From Arctopsyche grandis (Eukaryota > Arthropoda > Insecta > Trichoptera > Hydropsychidae): 64,000 nt of DNA. A program made the position numbers and the translations under genes. Below the pieces are notes generated by a model, which saw only the letters and a program-made list of their open reading frames with translations, ran no database searches and had not been told where the DNA came from. The stretch lies in the NCBI RefSeq assembly GCF_051622035.1, contig NC_135366.1, forward strand, positions 10,621,501 through 10,685,500, in the 5' to 3' direction. Numbering within the stretch: position 1 is the stretch's first letter; each line of letters opens with the position of its first letter. Of the stretch, positions 10,860 to 26,051 are shown piece after piece.

Positions 10860-13800
10860 TTGTACTTACAGCTGAAGTTTCTTCAATTTTTCAATTTCGA
10901 GTTGATAAATGTATTAGAAAAGACCCCACTTTGCCGATAAGTACAATTGTCACGGTGAAAGTAATGTAGTCTAATTTTATAACGATATATCACATTAAAA
11001 ATGTATTATGTGTAAATATATAAACAGATTTATAAAAAATTTAAAAAAAAAATAATTTTGAGACGAAAAAGATTGTCCCCAGGGTCGAAACAAATCACAA
11101 ATTAAAAGTATGTTATACTCGCCCTTGCCTCGTGTTCGGTCTTATTAGTTTCCACTCCAAATACATACATAGCATTATACATATTATATATTGTTTGCAG
11201 TCAATTGAAAACCAACCAACCGTCGATGTACATTGAGAGCCATTGTCATTAATGGTCAGGAATATAATGGTCATCTGGGAAATGTGTCAGACGATGTTTG
11301 ATCCATTTGGACGCGATGAATTGCCCGAAATATATAGAGCAAATTTGATGCTGTATTATTTATGTAAGTGTATAGTATTGCTGAAAATTCTTTTTTAAAC
11401 AATTTCTTTTTCCATTTTTAGTAATGTCTCGCTTATATTAGGTACCAATGAAGTAGGCTTTGTAGCGAAAATTTAGATATGATGATAAAGTGAAAGGCTT
11501 TTACGGATTTTTACCTAAAAAAGTGAGACTGAGGCGTGTCAAATTTCGTAAACAAAGGGCTGCCGGTTGCTAATGGGCATCTTTCATTCTCGTTCCGAGC
11601 CTCTGGATCACTGAACTACATTATATAGTCACTTGACTACAAGACCACGGCGAATCAGTCAGACCACTAACCATTATTGAAAGCTCAACTTCAGATTTGC
11701 CACAGTTCGCCGGCTCGCTGTGAAACTAATTGACTTTGATTTTAGCCAACGAGAACTCTTTTCATCCCTCTCTTCTCCCGTTGTACATAAAATTCCACGG
11801 CAAGGTGAGTCTAACATTTTTTATTCCTTGCTGAAAATAGGAAACGTTAGACGAAGCGGAAAATTTTCAATAACCACGATTTGTATTGAATATAGATATA
11901 GATATAGAGTGATGTTCTGAATAGCATTTACGATAAATATATGGTAGATATTTTTATTACTTTTTTTCAATTAATATCATAATGACTTTATAGGTTTACG
12001 CAATATACATATGTACACATGTATGTAGTGATTTAATAATGAATATATAGTAATAATAATTTTGAAATATTCCAAGAATAATATATGTATACATATAATA
12101 TTTGTAAGTAAAAGCTTGACTGTTATCCATTTTAGGGCCATATTCTAGAAAAAATTTTCCTCCAAAAAGGTCAAATAATAAATAATGTTGGCACCACAAT
12201 GAGAATAAAGTCATTGGATAAGGTGGAAAATATCCTTTGTGAGTTTAAAGTAAATATGTATTATGCACATACATATATGTATGTACCTATGTATGTATAT
12301 AGTATAATATATGTACATATGTATGAACGTAAAGTGTTATGTTTGGTATGGTAGATAAACAGTTAAAGATTGAATTATTACGCAGATTCTACATGCTAGC
12401 CATATGCGTGCATACATAAAACGGCAAGTTAAAATTTAATACAAATAAATGTATGAGCTTTCAAGTGGAGTCTAATACAATTTTGCGTGCACCAAATATC
12501 TGCTGTATCTCTAAAATTAAGTGCAATATCTTGTCGAACTTCCATCCAATTGAAAGCTCGAGAACCAATTTAATTTGAATATAAATATATAAAATTATAT
12601 AGTATATTTTAAATAATGTATAAAATCATTAATAGAGATGCAAATCGGATTCGCGTTAATGGAAAATGTTACGCATGATGGGTATATTATAGGTGGTTTG
12701 AAATTTAAAGTGATTGAAACGCACTGTTTCATTAAAATCTACTATTAGTTCGCATGGCAAGTTCTATGTGCAAATTCTCGCACACCCTAATGTACATAAC
12801 GGGCAAAAAATTGATTAATTTCCGACCATTTTCACTCCTCCCCCACACTTTCCTCGTTCCTCCTGTTTGACCCGAAAAGCTCACGAATTTTCGCGTTACG
12901 GTTGATTTTACCAAACGAGTTTGAAAATGGAGGAAATGAATCAAGTAGTATATTTGTTGCTCGTGGGACGTTGATAAATTGATATTTATGCGACGAAGAT
13001 TTCACCCCATACACAAGGTTCCGCGGTAGTGTATAGTTAGTACTTACATATACATAGGTACATACACACGTATGTGAAAAGAGAAGGTTTTTTTTTTACC
13101 ATTTTCGAAAAAAAAAAATTTATCATTAATTTTATATAACGACACAGTAATGTGAAGTTGATTGCTTCACTGTCTGTTAAGCCGGTGGACATTTTTCCGA
13201 GACAATTCAATTCCAACATGTTGATCGTTCAGACTGTCGTTGACACATTCAATAGGAGAATTTAACGGTTGAATGTACTGCCGTTGAATTTTACAATAAA
13301 TGCGAAACGAATATTCTAGAAATTAAGAACAATTACGAAATTTATTGAAAGTTACTCAGGCAGTAAATTTTAATTGACGAAATAAATTTTCAATCATAAT
13401 TGAGAGACAAGGGTACTCATAAATAGTCTACATAGTTAGTTATGTATATACAATATTCTGAAGCGAAAATACTTTAAAAGATAACAAGGATGAATTATGG
13501 TAAATCTGTGAAAAACAGTGGATAAAGATTGCGTTAGGGAGGCTGGCAAAAATGGAAAAGGATTCGAAAAGATTTCATCCTATAGTAGAGAAAAAAAATA
13601 ACGAACATTATGATGTATGTACATGCAATACATCGATATAATTTCATTAGAAAAATATTAAACTTTCAACATATTCAACATATCAATTACACCATAATCA
13701 AAATAAATAAAATGACAATCTGCCATCATGTTTTCTTTTGATTTTATTTTTACCCTTTTTCATAACTTAAAGCAATTAAAATTTTCAATCGACAAAATTT
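10860..13800. other. Intergenic AT-rich DNA
   Basis: No recognisable coding sequence is present. There are ACATATGTATGTACAT-type microsatellite clusters at 12,000-12,020, 12,060-12,090 and 12,260-12,330. A gatata run lies near 11,892-11,908. Confidence 0.4.
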
Positions 13801-13810
13801 CCGTTCGGCT

Positions 13811-13880
13811 TAACGTCTGTCGGCATAATGTCCATTCATCCAAAAGTCCGTCGGCCTAATGTCCATTCGTCCAGAAGTCC
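13811..13880. repeat. Two-copy ~35-bp tandem repeat
   Basis: The phrase gtcggc[a/c]taatgtccattc[a/g]tcca[a/g]aagtc occurs twice in tandem. No larger array is present. Confidence 0.6.
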
Positions 13881-13945
13881 GGACACGGATTATTAAATTA
13901 AGACATAAAATACTTGTATGTATGTACGTACTTGTAAAACTTGTA

Positions 13946-13979
13946 GACTTATACGATATATTTATGTATCGTATAAGTC
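13946..13979. repeat. Perfect 13-bp hairpin
   Basis: Arms gacttatacgata (13946-13958) and tatcgtataagtc (13967-13979) flank an 8-base loop. Function is unknown. Confidence 0.6.
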
Positions 13980-14039
13980 GACATACATATCCATATATCA
14001 TTACTGTATTTAAAATATAAAAAAAAATCAAATGTCCCC

Positions 14040-14530
14040 GTCAAATATGTACACTGGTATAAGTTTTGAAAATGAAAAAACGAAGGCTTTGTTCCGCTTT
14101 GATCAGCTTTCAAAGCGTATCCGATAGCTCCTGACTGATTCTCTGAATCTCAAGGGGTGTAACCTATAGGCACAGAAGTACCTTACTCGTGACAGTGGTT
14201 ATTTAAATTTCAAATTAGGATCTGTCTGGGTCCTCAGCGCCTCGGGTCACAGTTATCGGAACATTCCCTTGGCGAAGTTATACGTACGTGACTCGATTGC
14301 GCTTTCCACAACGAGGTTTATGTGCCCTGTCGCCGGGTCACGGTCTCCGTGCTAATTACGAAAAATGACAACGTAAGCTGGTTATGGACCAGTGAAGGGT
14401 ATCACTTGAAGCTTTCAGAGAGCTTTTGAAAGCTTTTTCACGAGTCTCTCGCCCAGTTCGTGACCGCGTGTCGGAGATACGAAAGAGCGGATAGAGTACT
14501 CGTTGTATACTTTTAATATCTCAAGATTAA
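14040..14530. other. GC-richer unique segment of unknown nature
   Basis: Base composition is clearly higher in GC than its surroundings (for example around cctcagcgcctcgggtcaca and cctgtcgccgggtcacggtc). It contains no long ORF. Short inverted pairs such as agctttcagagagcttttgaaagct are present. It could be a conserved non-coding element, a non-coding exon or the 5' part of an unrecognised repeat. Confidence 0.3.
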
Positions 14531-14689
14531 CAGTATAATGTTTTTAATTTCAAGTGACATGACATGCATATTTTGATACGAATATATGTAACTATTCTGA
14601 TAACGAAGGTAGATTCAATTTGTAAGAGCATCCAATGTGGATACTGTAATGTAATATTTTTTTATCAATTCTTACAAATGAATTTAAAA

Positions 14690-14783
14690 GCAAGGCAACG
14701 TTACATTGAGATTGGGGTCTTCCTGTCAAACCTTCCTGGTATATATGTATCTATGTAAAATAAAATAAAATAAAATAAAATTT
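14690..14783 (+). mobile_element. LINE/SINE 3' tail with (TAAAA)n
   Basis: The stretch ttggggtcttcctgtcaaac followed by ccttcctgg and (TAAAA)5 matches the 3' end of the LINE at 5669-8064 (ttggggcaacctgtcaagtc on its own strand). It also matches the tail of the SINE at 18,081-18,590. Only the tail is recognisable. Confidence 0.5.
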
Positions 14784-14789
14784 ATAGGA

Positions 14790-15065
14790 CTGGAATAGTA
14801 TAAAAGTTTCTATATACTTTGCTTATTACTATCAAGTAAAACTCCAAGGTCTCTCACACGATGAACCCTAAGTAATTGTTTAGTATTGATAAGAAAATTA
14901 AACAATATAGGGGATGTAAGTCTAGAGAATGTAATGTGGAAACACTTGGTAACATACATACATATAAATAATTGGTTTTTAAGACAGTTAACAAATAATT
15001 TTTGTAAATTTAGATAATATTCAATGGAAGAGATTTTAAGCTCGTGTTTTATTATGTTTTGAATA
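14790..15065 (-). pseudogene. Jockey/CR1-like LINE ORF2 fragment
   Basis: On the reverse strand the frame reads KCFHITFSRLTSPILF, then LRVHRVRDLGVLLDS. This is the region just after the RT palm in Jockey/CR1-type ORF2 proteins (general pattern KC..ITFTR....F.Y...G..L.RV..I.DLGV.LD). It is a short relic with no intact RT core. It resembles the same part of the LINE at 5951-8064 but is a different family member. Confidence 0.65.
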
Positions 15066-15219
15066 GAAGGAAAGATCTACTATACATATATTGATAATCG
15101 AGTGAAATAATTACGATTTTATTGAACAAAATATACATATAGATAGCTTTATCAATCCCATTTTGGTATGCAGTGGAGCATTACAATTCATTCATCAGTT
15201 ATGTTTCAATAATTTTCTG

Positions 15220-17086
<1,867 letters not shown>

Positions 17087-17089
17087 TGA

Positions 17090-18080
17090 ATTAAACATCG
17101 TTTTTCAGTGATTATGGATCGAAAAAAATAAAATGTAATTGAAGAGCGATTGTTGGCCACGTACGTATGGCGATCATTGTAGATATTTCAATGATGTAAT
17201 TCGTAATCAAAAATTCAACGATAGAATCTGAATCGACATTCGGCATTATTATAACAAATATAATGGATAGTGTAAATAAATTTAGGAAAAAAACAAACGA
17301 TTGAATAATATAAGTTATTCGTGTTGAATAAGGAACGATGTGGCAAAGTTCTACGTTTTCCTGAGCTACCTGGGGAGCTACTAGGAGAGGCGTGTGACCG
17401 GAATTTTTAATCATTACTCTTGTTTACAGACTTTATTTAATCTCAAAACTCATTTTCAGCAACGACCACCGACGGCGTAGTGTTACCTGTTGATCTACCT
17501 AGATAGATACATATACAACGAAATTTTACTAGCTGACTATAAATTAACATTATCATAAAATAGTACATAACTCGTTTTATATTAAACAAACTTTTCCTAC
17601 GGAGCGCCAATATGAATTTCAAATTAGAGAATGTGAAAAATGTCTGCTCCACCAGTTTATATGCATTAAATTTCATCCGTATTTAGTTTTGTATCATTAT
17701 AGACTCTTTGGATGTTTACAATAGCTTTAAAACGTGTCATGTGATGTATGTATATTTAGTTATCGAGGTTATACAATAACTGTGATAGACCCGATGAAAT
17801 ATAATGGGTGCTAATTAATTGAACTTTTATTGTAACCATTTTGACTTTCATAATTATAATTTACACTCATAACTAACATATCACATGAAAAACAAACTAT
17901 TTAAATTTAATTAAATGTATTTAAAATTTCACAAATTCTTCCAACATTCAACAAATATATTGAATGTAATATATTATTATCACTTATATTTATTACTTGA
18001 ACTTTTAGTTATTGAATCACACGATTTGTTTTTGTGCTAGCATCTTTATATTTGCAATAAAGTATGTCTGTATCCAAAAC
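17090..18080. other. Intergenic AT-rich DNA
   Basis: No recognisable gene or repeat is present. Only short ORFs occur. Confidence 0.4.
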
Positions 18081-18590
18081 CAGCGACGTGAACTAGAGGT
18101 TAGAATATTAGGGTTTCGAGCAGAGTGGTCACGGTTTTGAATTCCACTAGAGTCCCGTTAAATTATTTATATTATACTATTAATCTATGATCCCACTGGT
18201 TTTTGCTGGCCAGACCTTGGATTTGTGACTCCAAGTCCATCGTTTCCTATCAGAGTTTGCCAATTTATCTGATTTTCATTGAAACGGTTCCAACAAACTG
18301 GAAACCTTACCCATTTTCTCGCAAAATCTCAAGCTATCAACAATCTCGAAATTCGCTGAATTGGATATTAATTGATATGTATTTACTGAATTTCGCTGAA
18401 TTGTATAGAATGCTGCAAATTTACTAATTTGACCACAGATATGTCTGTGGATATTAATTGATATGTATTTATGTACTTTGTAAAATACTAATATTTGTAT
18501 CAAATGTATAATGTTTCTGGCCAGGAAGGCGCATTGGGGTAACCTGTTAGGCCTCCCTGTTATAAATTAAAGATAAAATAAAATAACAAA
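18081..18590 (+). mobile_element. tRNA-derived SINE, family B, with LINE-like tail
   Basis: The head resembles a tRNA with an A-box region (aactagaggttagaatatta, 18,091-18,110) and a B-box-like ggttttgaattcc (18,133-18,145). The core gtgactccaagtccatcg and tttcctatcagagtttgcca (about 18,226-18,264) is the same as in SINE family A, although the heads differ. The 3' end (attggggtaacctgttaggc at about 18,534) and the (TAAAA)n tail match the LINE 3' end at 5669-5760 (reverse strand). Confidence 0.7.
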
Positions 18591-18599
18591 AATTACGGT

Positions 18600-19950
18600 C
18601 ACCTATCTTTATTTTTAAACTCGCTCTTGTTATGAAAATGCGATTTTGTTAATAATTTTTCAATGTTTATATTTTTTTTAGCTTATTAAGCTATTAATTG
18701 TAATGTTTCCGAGTCTGTTTTTGTCAGTCTCGGCACGAACAAAATTGCCGTAACAAGAACAGCCGTATTCAATTTAAACCGTATTTCAGCTCAACGTTCA
18801 CATGTATGCTGAAACGTAGCATGTGTCATTCAAATACAAAGACCAATTGACTACACGCAATATAAATTGAAGTAATTCCAAAAAAAACAAATATTAAAAG
18901 CTTAAGGAGAAAGTTAGCGGTTAAATCGGTAGCCAAAAGTACTTTTTTCAGGAGTTTATATTGAATCAGAATTACTTGCGGACCCCAAAATATCGAATTG
19001 AATCCGCCACAATTATTCGTGAACCTGAATTCAAATTTGCCGCGTGTTTTCTTACAATAAAAATCACCATAATGGGAGGAAATTTTCCGAGCGGAAAACT
19101 TGCTTGAAAGTTTTTTCCGCAAACGCTAAAAAGGAACCTTTTCTCGCTGTCGTTTTAAAAACGTTTATGCGATATTTAATATTGAACGTTGCGCTAAAAG
19201 CTCGTCGACACACAACATTTAAAAGCTACTCACAAATACACACAAAAAGCTGCACGGAACTCCTTCCGAATAATAATAAGAATGATAACACACTCACAGA
19301 TTCGGAAGAGTTTGTGAATTTCGTTGAAAGTTATTTATAAACAACTCACGCAACTGTGTGAGACGCCACGCAACTAAATTTCGAGCTTATCGAACGGAGT
19401 TTTTTTTATGATTAGTTTACCTCGACCCAAAGGTGTGTTTTTCATTGTGTGTTGCATTTTATATAAATCTTAGATATGGCGCATTATAATTATATAGATT
19501 CGATCGAAACGTTTCGAGTGTAAAATATTCGTCAAATTAATTCTAAGAAAATCGATTATAATCAACTCCAAACAGTATATGTATGTAAGAGAAAGACTCG
19601 TGAAAATGAGCTGATTTTCGTCTAAATTTGTTTGATCCTTGAAATTCAATTAATTTAACGGATATCAATCAGATGGTTATATAGCTTTATAATTGAAGTA
19701 TTCTATTAATTACATACTAGCTCTGCTCCTGCTCGGAAAATACTTACTTTTTCAGAATATTTGAGTAAAATTGTAAACGAGTTCAAGTTTCTCTAAAACA
19801 GAACTTAATGAAAAAGTTATGTATTCAATTTGCTGCTTTTATTTATGTACACATATATGTGTGTATGAATGCAGATGATAAATTTCACAAAAATAAATAA
19901 AAAATAAAAAGTCAGGATTGAGTAGGTTAAATGGGTAATCGTATTAATTA
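18600..19950. other. Intergenic DNA
   Basis: No gene is recognised. Short ORFs at 18,826-19,340 on both strands lack domains. Confidence 0.4.
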
Positions 19951-19953
19951 AAT

Positions 19954-20494
19954 AAGGTTTTGGCTATTTGCAGGTACTATATCTGCAAATTATTGGCTAT
20001 TTGCAGGTACTATATCTGCGAATTATGTGCTATTTGCAGGTACTATATCTGTGACAGGCGCAAAGCCTTCTGCGCATGCGCGTGAACTGTCACTGTCGGC
20101 GTGTTTGCTGTTTTAAACCTCTTAAAATTTAGTTCAAAGTCGTAAAGTGACGTAGAGTAAAAAATATAATCCAAATTAGTTAATATTATTAATTATTATC
20201 ATATACAACGTATAATACCTACATACAAGTACAAGCCCCGAAATAGCTAAATGATAAAAATCTATTATAATAACGTGCGAAGTTTATTTGCCTCATGTAT
20301 AATGAACGATTGATTAAACAAGTCTAGCATACATTAAATGTAAAAAATAATAATCGGATTATAAGTTCACGCGCATGCGCAGAAGGCTTTGCGCCTGTCG
20401 CAGATATAGCTGCAAATAGCCAATAATTCGCAGATATAGTACCTGCAAATAGCCAATAATTCGCAGATATAGTACCTGCAAATAGCTACAACCA
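19954..20494. mobile_element. Non-autonomous TIR element with 33-bp subterminal repeats
   Basis: Left arm 19,963-20,088 and right arm 20,364-20,486 are near-perfect inverted repeats of ~125 bp. Each arm holds three tandem copies of a 33-bp unit (gctatttgcaggtactatat + ctg). Each then has a GC-rich inner part: caggcgcaaagccttctgcg and catgcgcgtgaact on the left, the complement on the right. The central 275 bp are AT-rich and non-coding. The flanking TTAAAT at 19,948-19,953 and 20,495-20,500 is a possible target duplication (or TTAA within it). The superfamily is not identified. It is too short for a transposase. Confidence 0.75.
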
Positions 20495-20499
20495 TTAAA

Positions 20500-23400
20500 T
20501 TAAACAAATATATTTGTAAATAAGCATTTCACTGTATAATAAATGGGCAGGGATGCGAATTGAGTTCAGAATCAAGATCTAAACGAGTAATAAAAAATAA
20601 GTTTAATGAAATGCGATATAAAATTTATTTATTATTATATGTATATTTATATATCTACTATTAAAATAAAATAAAACGCCGTATCAATTTCTATAACATA
20701 TCATACATCCGATTTACTGTGCGTATAAGTAACCCGTCGTTAAATCCAGAATATAACCGTTTAAATTTATATCGAATCTTAAATTAACATACAATCGTGC
20801 CATTATAGACCGCTATATGTACTACTCGTATTAAAATTTACCGAGCGCTTACTAACAGCCACTGCGATTTCGTTTATTGCGATTGTAAATAATTTACGTA
20901 CCCATAATACCTACGTCCATTTTATATATACGGCAAATGCGTTTCGCCTGAACCGAAAAAAGCAAATTTTACAGCTCTATCGAGAAATTATGACCCACTC
21001 GTGTTCGTTGATATCAAAAGCGAAGGTAAGGCTGGGGACAGCATCGATCGATCCACCTATAGTGCACTGGTGCATTTTCATCAGTGCCTAATTGCAAACC
21101 GCGTCATGCCACTATGTGTATGCCTACTACGGTCTAGCCGTGAAAATATTGATTTTCCATGGGGGTAAAGGCGAGCTTTTCGTTCGATAAAAACCCTCAC
21201 ATGTCCCGTAGTCGAAAGTTTCTACTCGTCCGTCTGACCGGTACACCGAATGAATAACAAATATTGATTTTTGCGAACGTAAAAAAGAAGCGAATTTATA
21301 GTACTACGTTGAAAGCTGTAATGGAAACTACAAGTAAATAAAAAAAAAATTATCAACGACGATAGATTTGTCGGAAAAGCGTTTGCTTGAATGAAAAAAC
21401 ATGATTGATAAAAGCCAAGATAATAAAAGGCAACAATGATACCTACCTTTATGCAAATAACAATGTACATACAATTAAACTTTTACATTACGTTTTTTTG
21501 TACGTCTTTTTTATACATAGGTTCGTTTGAAAGGAAAATGGTAAAAATACATACCAATTTAAACATATTATTTTATCTATAACTTATTGCATATAAAGAT
21601 TGATTTTCTTTCAACTTTTAGAGTACAAAAAATTTATATATTTATTAGTTTTCCATGTTCATAATATTATAATTTAAATAGGGGTAGTTTTTGGATAATT
21701 TATCCACTGTGGAAAGAAAAAAATCACTAAAATATAGACAATCTTCAATTTATTCTACATATAAAATATTTAAAAGCTCTTATTGTGCAATTAAAAAATA
21801 CTGTATATTAAATGTATATATGTACATATTTCAAGTACATTAGATGTCACTGTTAGTTCTCTTTTCTTATGGCACGTGTCAATTTGATGACTCCATGGCA
21901 AGGGGTATCAAGCCTCTCAACCAGGTTTCTGTTAACTTGGATTAATTTAATCTCAAACATGCTGCTCTGGTTGAAGCATTTTTTAATTTGAGATCATAAA
22001 CGTGCTTTATTATATTTGTGTTTTATATTTTTTTTTTGTCTTTTATCATGTTTTATTTTGCGTTCATACTATTGCATCTCTTTTTTTGATCAGCCATAGC
22101 AACGGTTTGAAGCTATTCTCTAATGTCATTATGGAAAAATTTTAATATTGAATAATGCAATTATAAATATGTAGCAATATTTGAAAACTACTATTATATA
22201 ATATCAACATCGTCGCCTTCCTATTAAAAAAATATTTTTTTTCATTTTGTACAAAATTTTAAATTTTTTCCTTAAAAATTAATTACACTGTATATATATA
22301 TAGGTACCATTTCCAATAGTATTAACGATTAACATTTTTCATAATATTGTAGGAAAACAAAAAAAAAGAAAATACAAAAAAATACTATTCCATTGACATG
22401 TCTTATCAATGTGTATAATATATAACAGATAAATATATACATATCATCGTTAAAAATTTGCTAAATTTTACAGTAAAAATTACATGGTGATTTGAAAAAT
22501 TATGAAAAGGTGACTTTTTGCAGTTTCAACACATCACAAATATGTTTGCAATACGAAATGTAATACTCCCCTAAGTATCGCCCATCTTTAAGATGCACTC
22601 AGTAAAATAGACTGGACTTTTCCTTAAGCTATGTACGGTAAACATTCATACATCATACAATGTTCTAAAGAAAGTTTTCCGATTGTAAGAGAAACTTTTG
22701 AGCAGAGTCCATGTCGGTTTTTCCAGCTTCAATCATGAACCCCGAGAACATGCATCGGAAGTTCGTGATTAAAATGTACGATTCGAGTGCATATTTTTAG
22801 ATTTCTATTTTCTTTTCCTCATTTTAGAAAGAGAAAATAAATTCATATGAAAAGTAAAGATTCAATTGGCATCATATATAATACTATTATAATTTTGTTG
22901 TCACGTCACAATATATCATCGACTCTCAGAAAGGAGAACATCACCATTGACAAATTTGCATATACGTATGCACATATGTACATATGTACATATATGCAAT
23001 GAGGCCACATTAATTGAAATTCTAGCTTTAATACCTACATATAACATGCATTGAACACGAAAATAATTACGTATATTTTTCTTTATTAGCAAACATGAAA
23101 AATAAAACAAACGCTGTCAGTTTTCCAACACAAATATTAAGCGCATTATGAAAGCTACATTTGTATTCGACTCACTAAAATATTTATTTATTTTATTTAA
23201 AAAATAAAAAAGCGAGCTTTAACTTATTTACCTTTAAGATTCTTTTGATGTAAATTGAACAAACGTTATTTTTATGGATAAAAAAATAAGCTTTTCACAG
23301 AGTTCTCTTTGTATCGTTCAGGTCTGTTCAATACATAATAGGAATCGTTTGATGTTTGTTTTTATTTCATAAAAAAATCGAATAAAACTAAATGTGTTTT

Positions 23401-23590
23401 AATACAAATCTAAACGCTGTTTGTGCAACTTGACGTCTTAATCATCATCACAGCATTTTATTTTATTAGCATACACGCGTGTACACATATTGTAACATTC
23501 ATAGCTACTTATTACGAATACATACATTACAATATTGTCAATATCCACACAATGATGCTATCGTCTATTGTGTAAAAACATGAAATGGCG
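20500..23590. other. Intergenic AT-rich DNA
   Basis: No recognisable coding region is present. CATATG-type runs occur at 21,818-21,830 and 22,965-22,995. Confidence 0.4.
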
Positions 23591-23599
23591 TCAATTCGA

Positions 23600-23900
23600 A
23601 TCGGAAACAATGTAGAAGGCATTGTTCTGAATGCGATCGGTTATATTGCCTACGAGGACGATAAAAGGGAGATAAAAAAAACCTGCAGACGATTGTAATA
23701 ATTGCAGATATTTCAGATTTATCAGCAGTTTCTGGCGTAGCCTTATTTAATTCGATCGTACATACGTCATTAATTAGCCTGATCGCTATTGTCTACCCGA
23801 GCGTTTAATTAAATATAGCGAGTAGTAAGAATAATCGCCGGTTAAATGATTATATCGGTCGGTTAGATTTCCGTCTATCTATGAAGTGGAATTAATTTCA
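23600..23900. promoter_or_regulatory. Candidate conserved regulatory element (homeodomain-like sites)
   Basis: This non-repetitive segment has higher complexity than its surroundings and several TAATTA/ATTAA-type cores (for example cattaattagcctgatcg and gcgtttaattaaatatagcg). It has no ORF. Identification as an enhancer is inference only. Confidence 0.2.
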
Positions 23901-23909
23901 GCTTGTGAC

Positions 23910-25930
23910 AAAGACGCTCGAAAATTTGGCAAGTTTTATAGTAAAAAATAAATAAATTTTGAAGCGAACGACGCGTTAACGTTGTTCACAAGTAGGCTGA
24001 TTTTGGCTAGATATGTGCATCCCTACAATTTGGCTCAAAATTTGGGTCAAATGGGTACTGTTTCATTTCGGCATGCAATTTCATAATATAAAATAAACAT
24101 TGCGCTAAAATTTAAAGTATCACTATTTCATTTCAAATTTAAATATTATTTTGAAAAAAGAAAAATAAATGTTTGTCCAAAATGTAATTTAATCTAAAGC
24201 AGAAATTAAGATGGGAATTTCCAAGAAATATAAAAATCAAACAAGAAATTATTTATTTGTCTAAAAAAATATTACACAAATTACTTGTATCGGGTATATT
24301 ATATATTTTATTGTACGGATCTATCTCTGTCTAGATGCCTTTCTATCATAAATATATAATTCATCAAATTCTAAAAATGAATGAAGACCATAAGTCATCA
24401 ATACAGCCTTACAATTGATTGTCTCTCATAATTGATTCATAATTATTTATTGAGAATTTTCTTGTTCACAACTTTATTGCTCAATGTACATATTATTGCT
24501 CAATGGCATTTATTTGGCATTTCTGTCATATACGTATGTACATACATATTTCTAGAACTTTTTTCAGAAAAATCTCTCCCAATAGTATGATTTTTTTAGA
24601 TTTAGCTATGAGAAGAGAAACATCATAACTACATACATATGTATGTACGTAGTTTCAAGAGTATGATTTTTGCTAGCATTTCAACAATTTGTTGTTAATT
24701 TTTTTTTCACATTTCTTAATTGCAATATTAAAAATTAATTTAGGCAAATGGAATTATAAGCAAACATCTATGTAACAAATATTTATGATTCGCTAATTTC
24801 CCCCCTCAAAATATTCAAATCCCCTCTCACCTACATGCACCCCACAAAAGGAAACACTTGTTTAGAGCTTTGTACAAACGTTCTTTGTATTATATGGAAA
24901 TATCAAATAATAGATACGCCAGTTTAATAAACTCTGACCAGTTTAATAAGTATGAGAGACTGAAAATATGATGATCATTAATCAAATTTAAAAATTCAAA
25001 GCACTTGCACGCTTTTTCAAATGTCTCAGGTAAGTATTATTATTATAAAAGATGAAGGTTTAAAATCTTCCTTTGATAAAATTACAAAGGACTTTTTTAA
25101 ACTCAGTTGTAAAAATTCGTAATTTATGATTACAGCAAAAAAATTCAAACACTGACTAATAAAAAAGGAAATTTCGTAAGTAACAGTATGAAATACTTCG
25201 AAAGTACTTTAGAATAGTTGCGCATACATGCAAAAGGTCATTCTTCAAATTTGGTGAAAGAATTTCAAACAACACGCTGAAAGAACATATGATGTGCCGA
25301 TGGCGTATTTTTAAATCTCGTTGTGTAGATTTATATCCGGTGCGATTTTTTTTAGTACGTCGCATTGAAAAGGTCCAACAATCACGAAGAGGCTCTCACC
25401 CCGAGTCACCTGTCACTCTATGGATATCTTTTTGTATTTGAAGTCGTTCATTCGACAAAATTTCGACGTCTACAACAACATGACAACGATCCATTCGACT
25501 GGCTCGACTGCTACGACGATCGATATCGTAACGAGACTACGAAAAGCTCAATGTACGGACAGCACGAACGTCGACAATATCGTCGTCATTCAATGACGAG
25601 CAATAAGGACTAATTACGGCCATTCATGCCGAGATGAAGCAGAAACATCATCTAGTGGCGAAAACACGTATTATTGCTCGGAGAACTTTAGATTCGACCG
25701 TCGCATACAAATAAATTGCTTTTCACACAAGTTAGAGAATATATGTTTATATTATGTACACGATATAACGAAATAATCTGAACTGATTATAATGCTCGAA
25801 TTGAATTGGACGATTTAATTTAGACCAAAGTCATTGGATTCTCTCGTTTAATCGGTACGAAAGTGAAGCGGAAAGAGAGCGCATCGATAATATAAAATTA
25901 CACGGGGTCCGAGTCCATAATGAAAAATCG
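23910..25930. other. Intergenic DNA
   Basis: No gene is recognised. The 82-codon ORF at 25,365-25,613 has a slightly higher GC content and a charged, Arg-rich product, but I see no domain or splice context to call it. Confidence 0.35.
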
Positions 25931-25934
25931 ACAG

Positions 25935-25936
<2 letters not shown>

Positions 25937-26015
<79 letters not shown>

Positions 26016-26017
26016 GA

Positions 26018-26043
<26 letters not shown>
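25937..26043. repeat. (TA)n microsatellite, ~105 bp
   Basis: A TA array interrupted once by gcaga near 26,013. ORFs rich in YI through it are artefacts. Confidence 0.95.

Positions 26044-26051
<8 letters not shown>

Noticed and set aside
19961..20060. CRISPR-like array of 33-bp repeats
   Set aside because: The repeats are contiguous without spacers, are mirrored in the opposite arm of a TIR element, and the DNA is eukaryotic.
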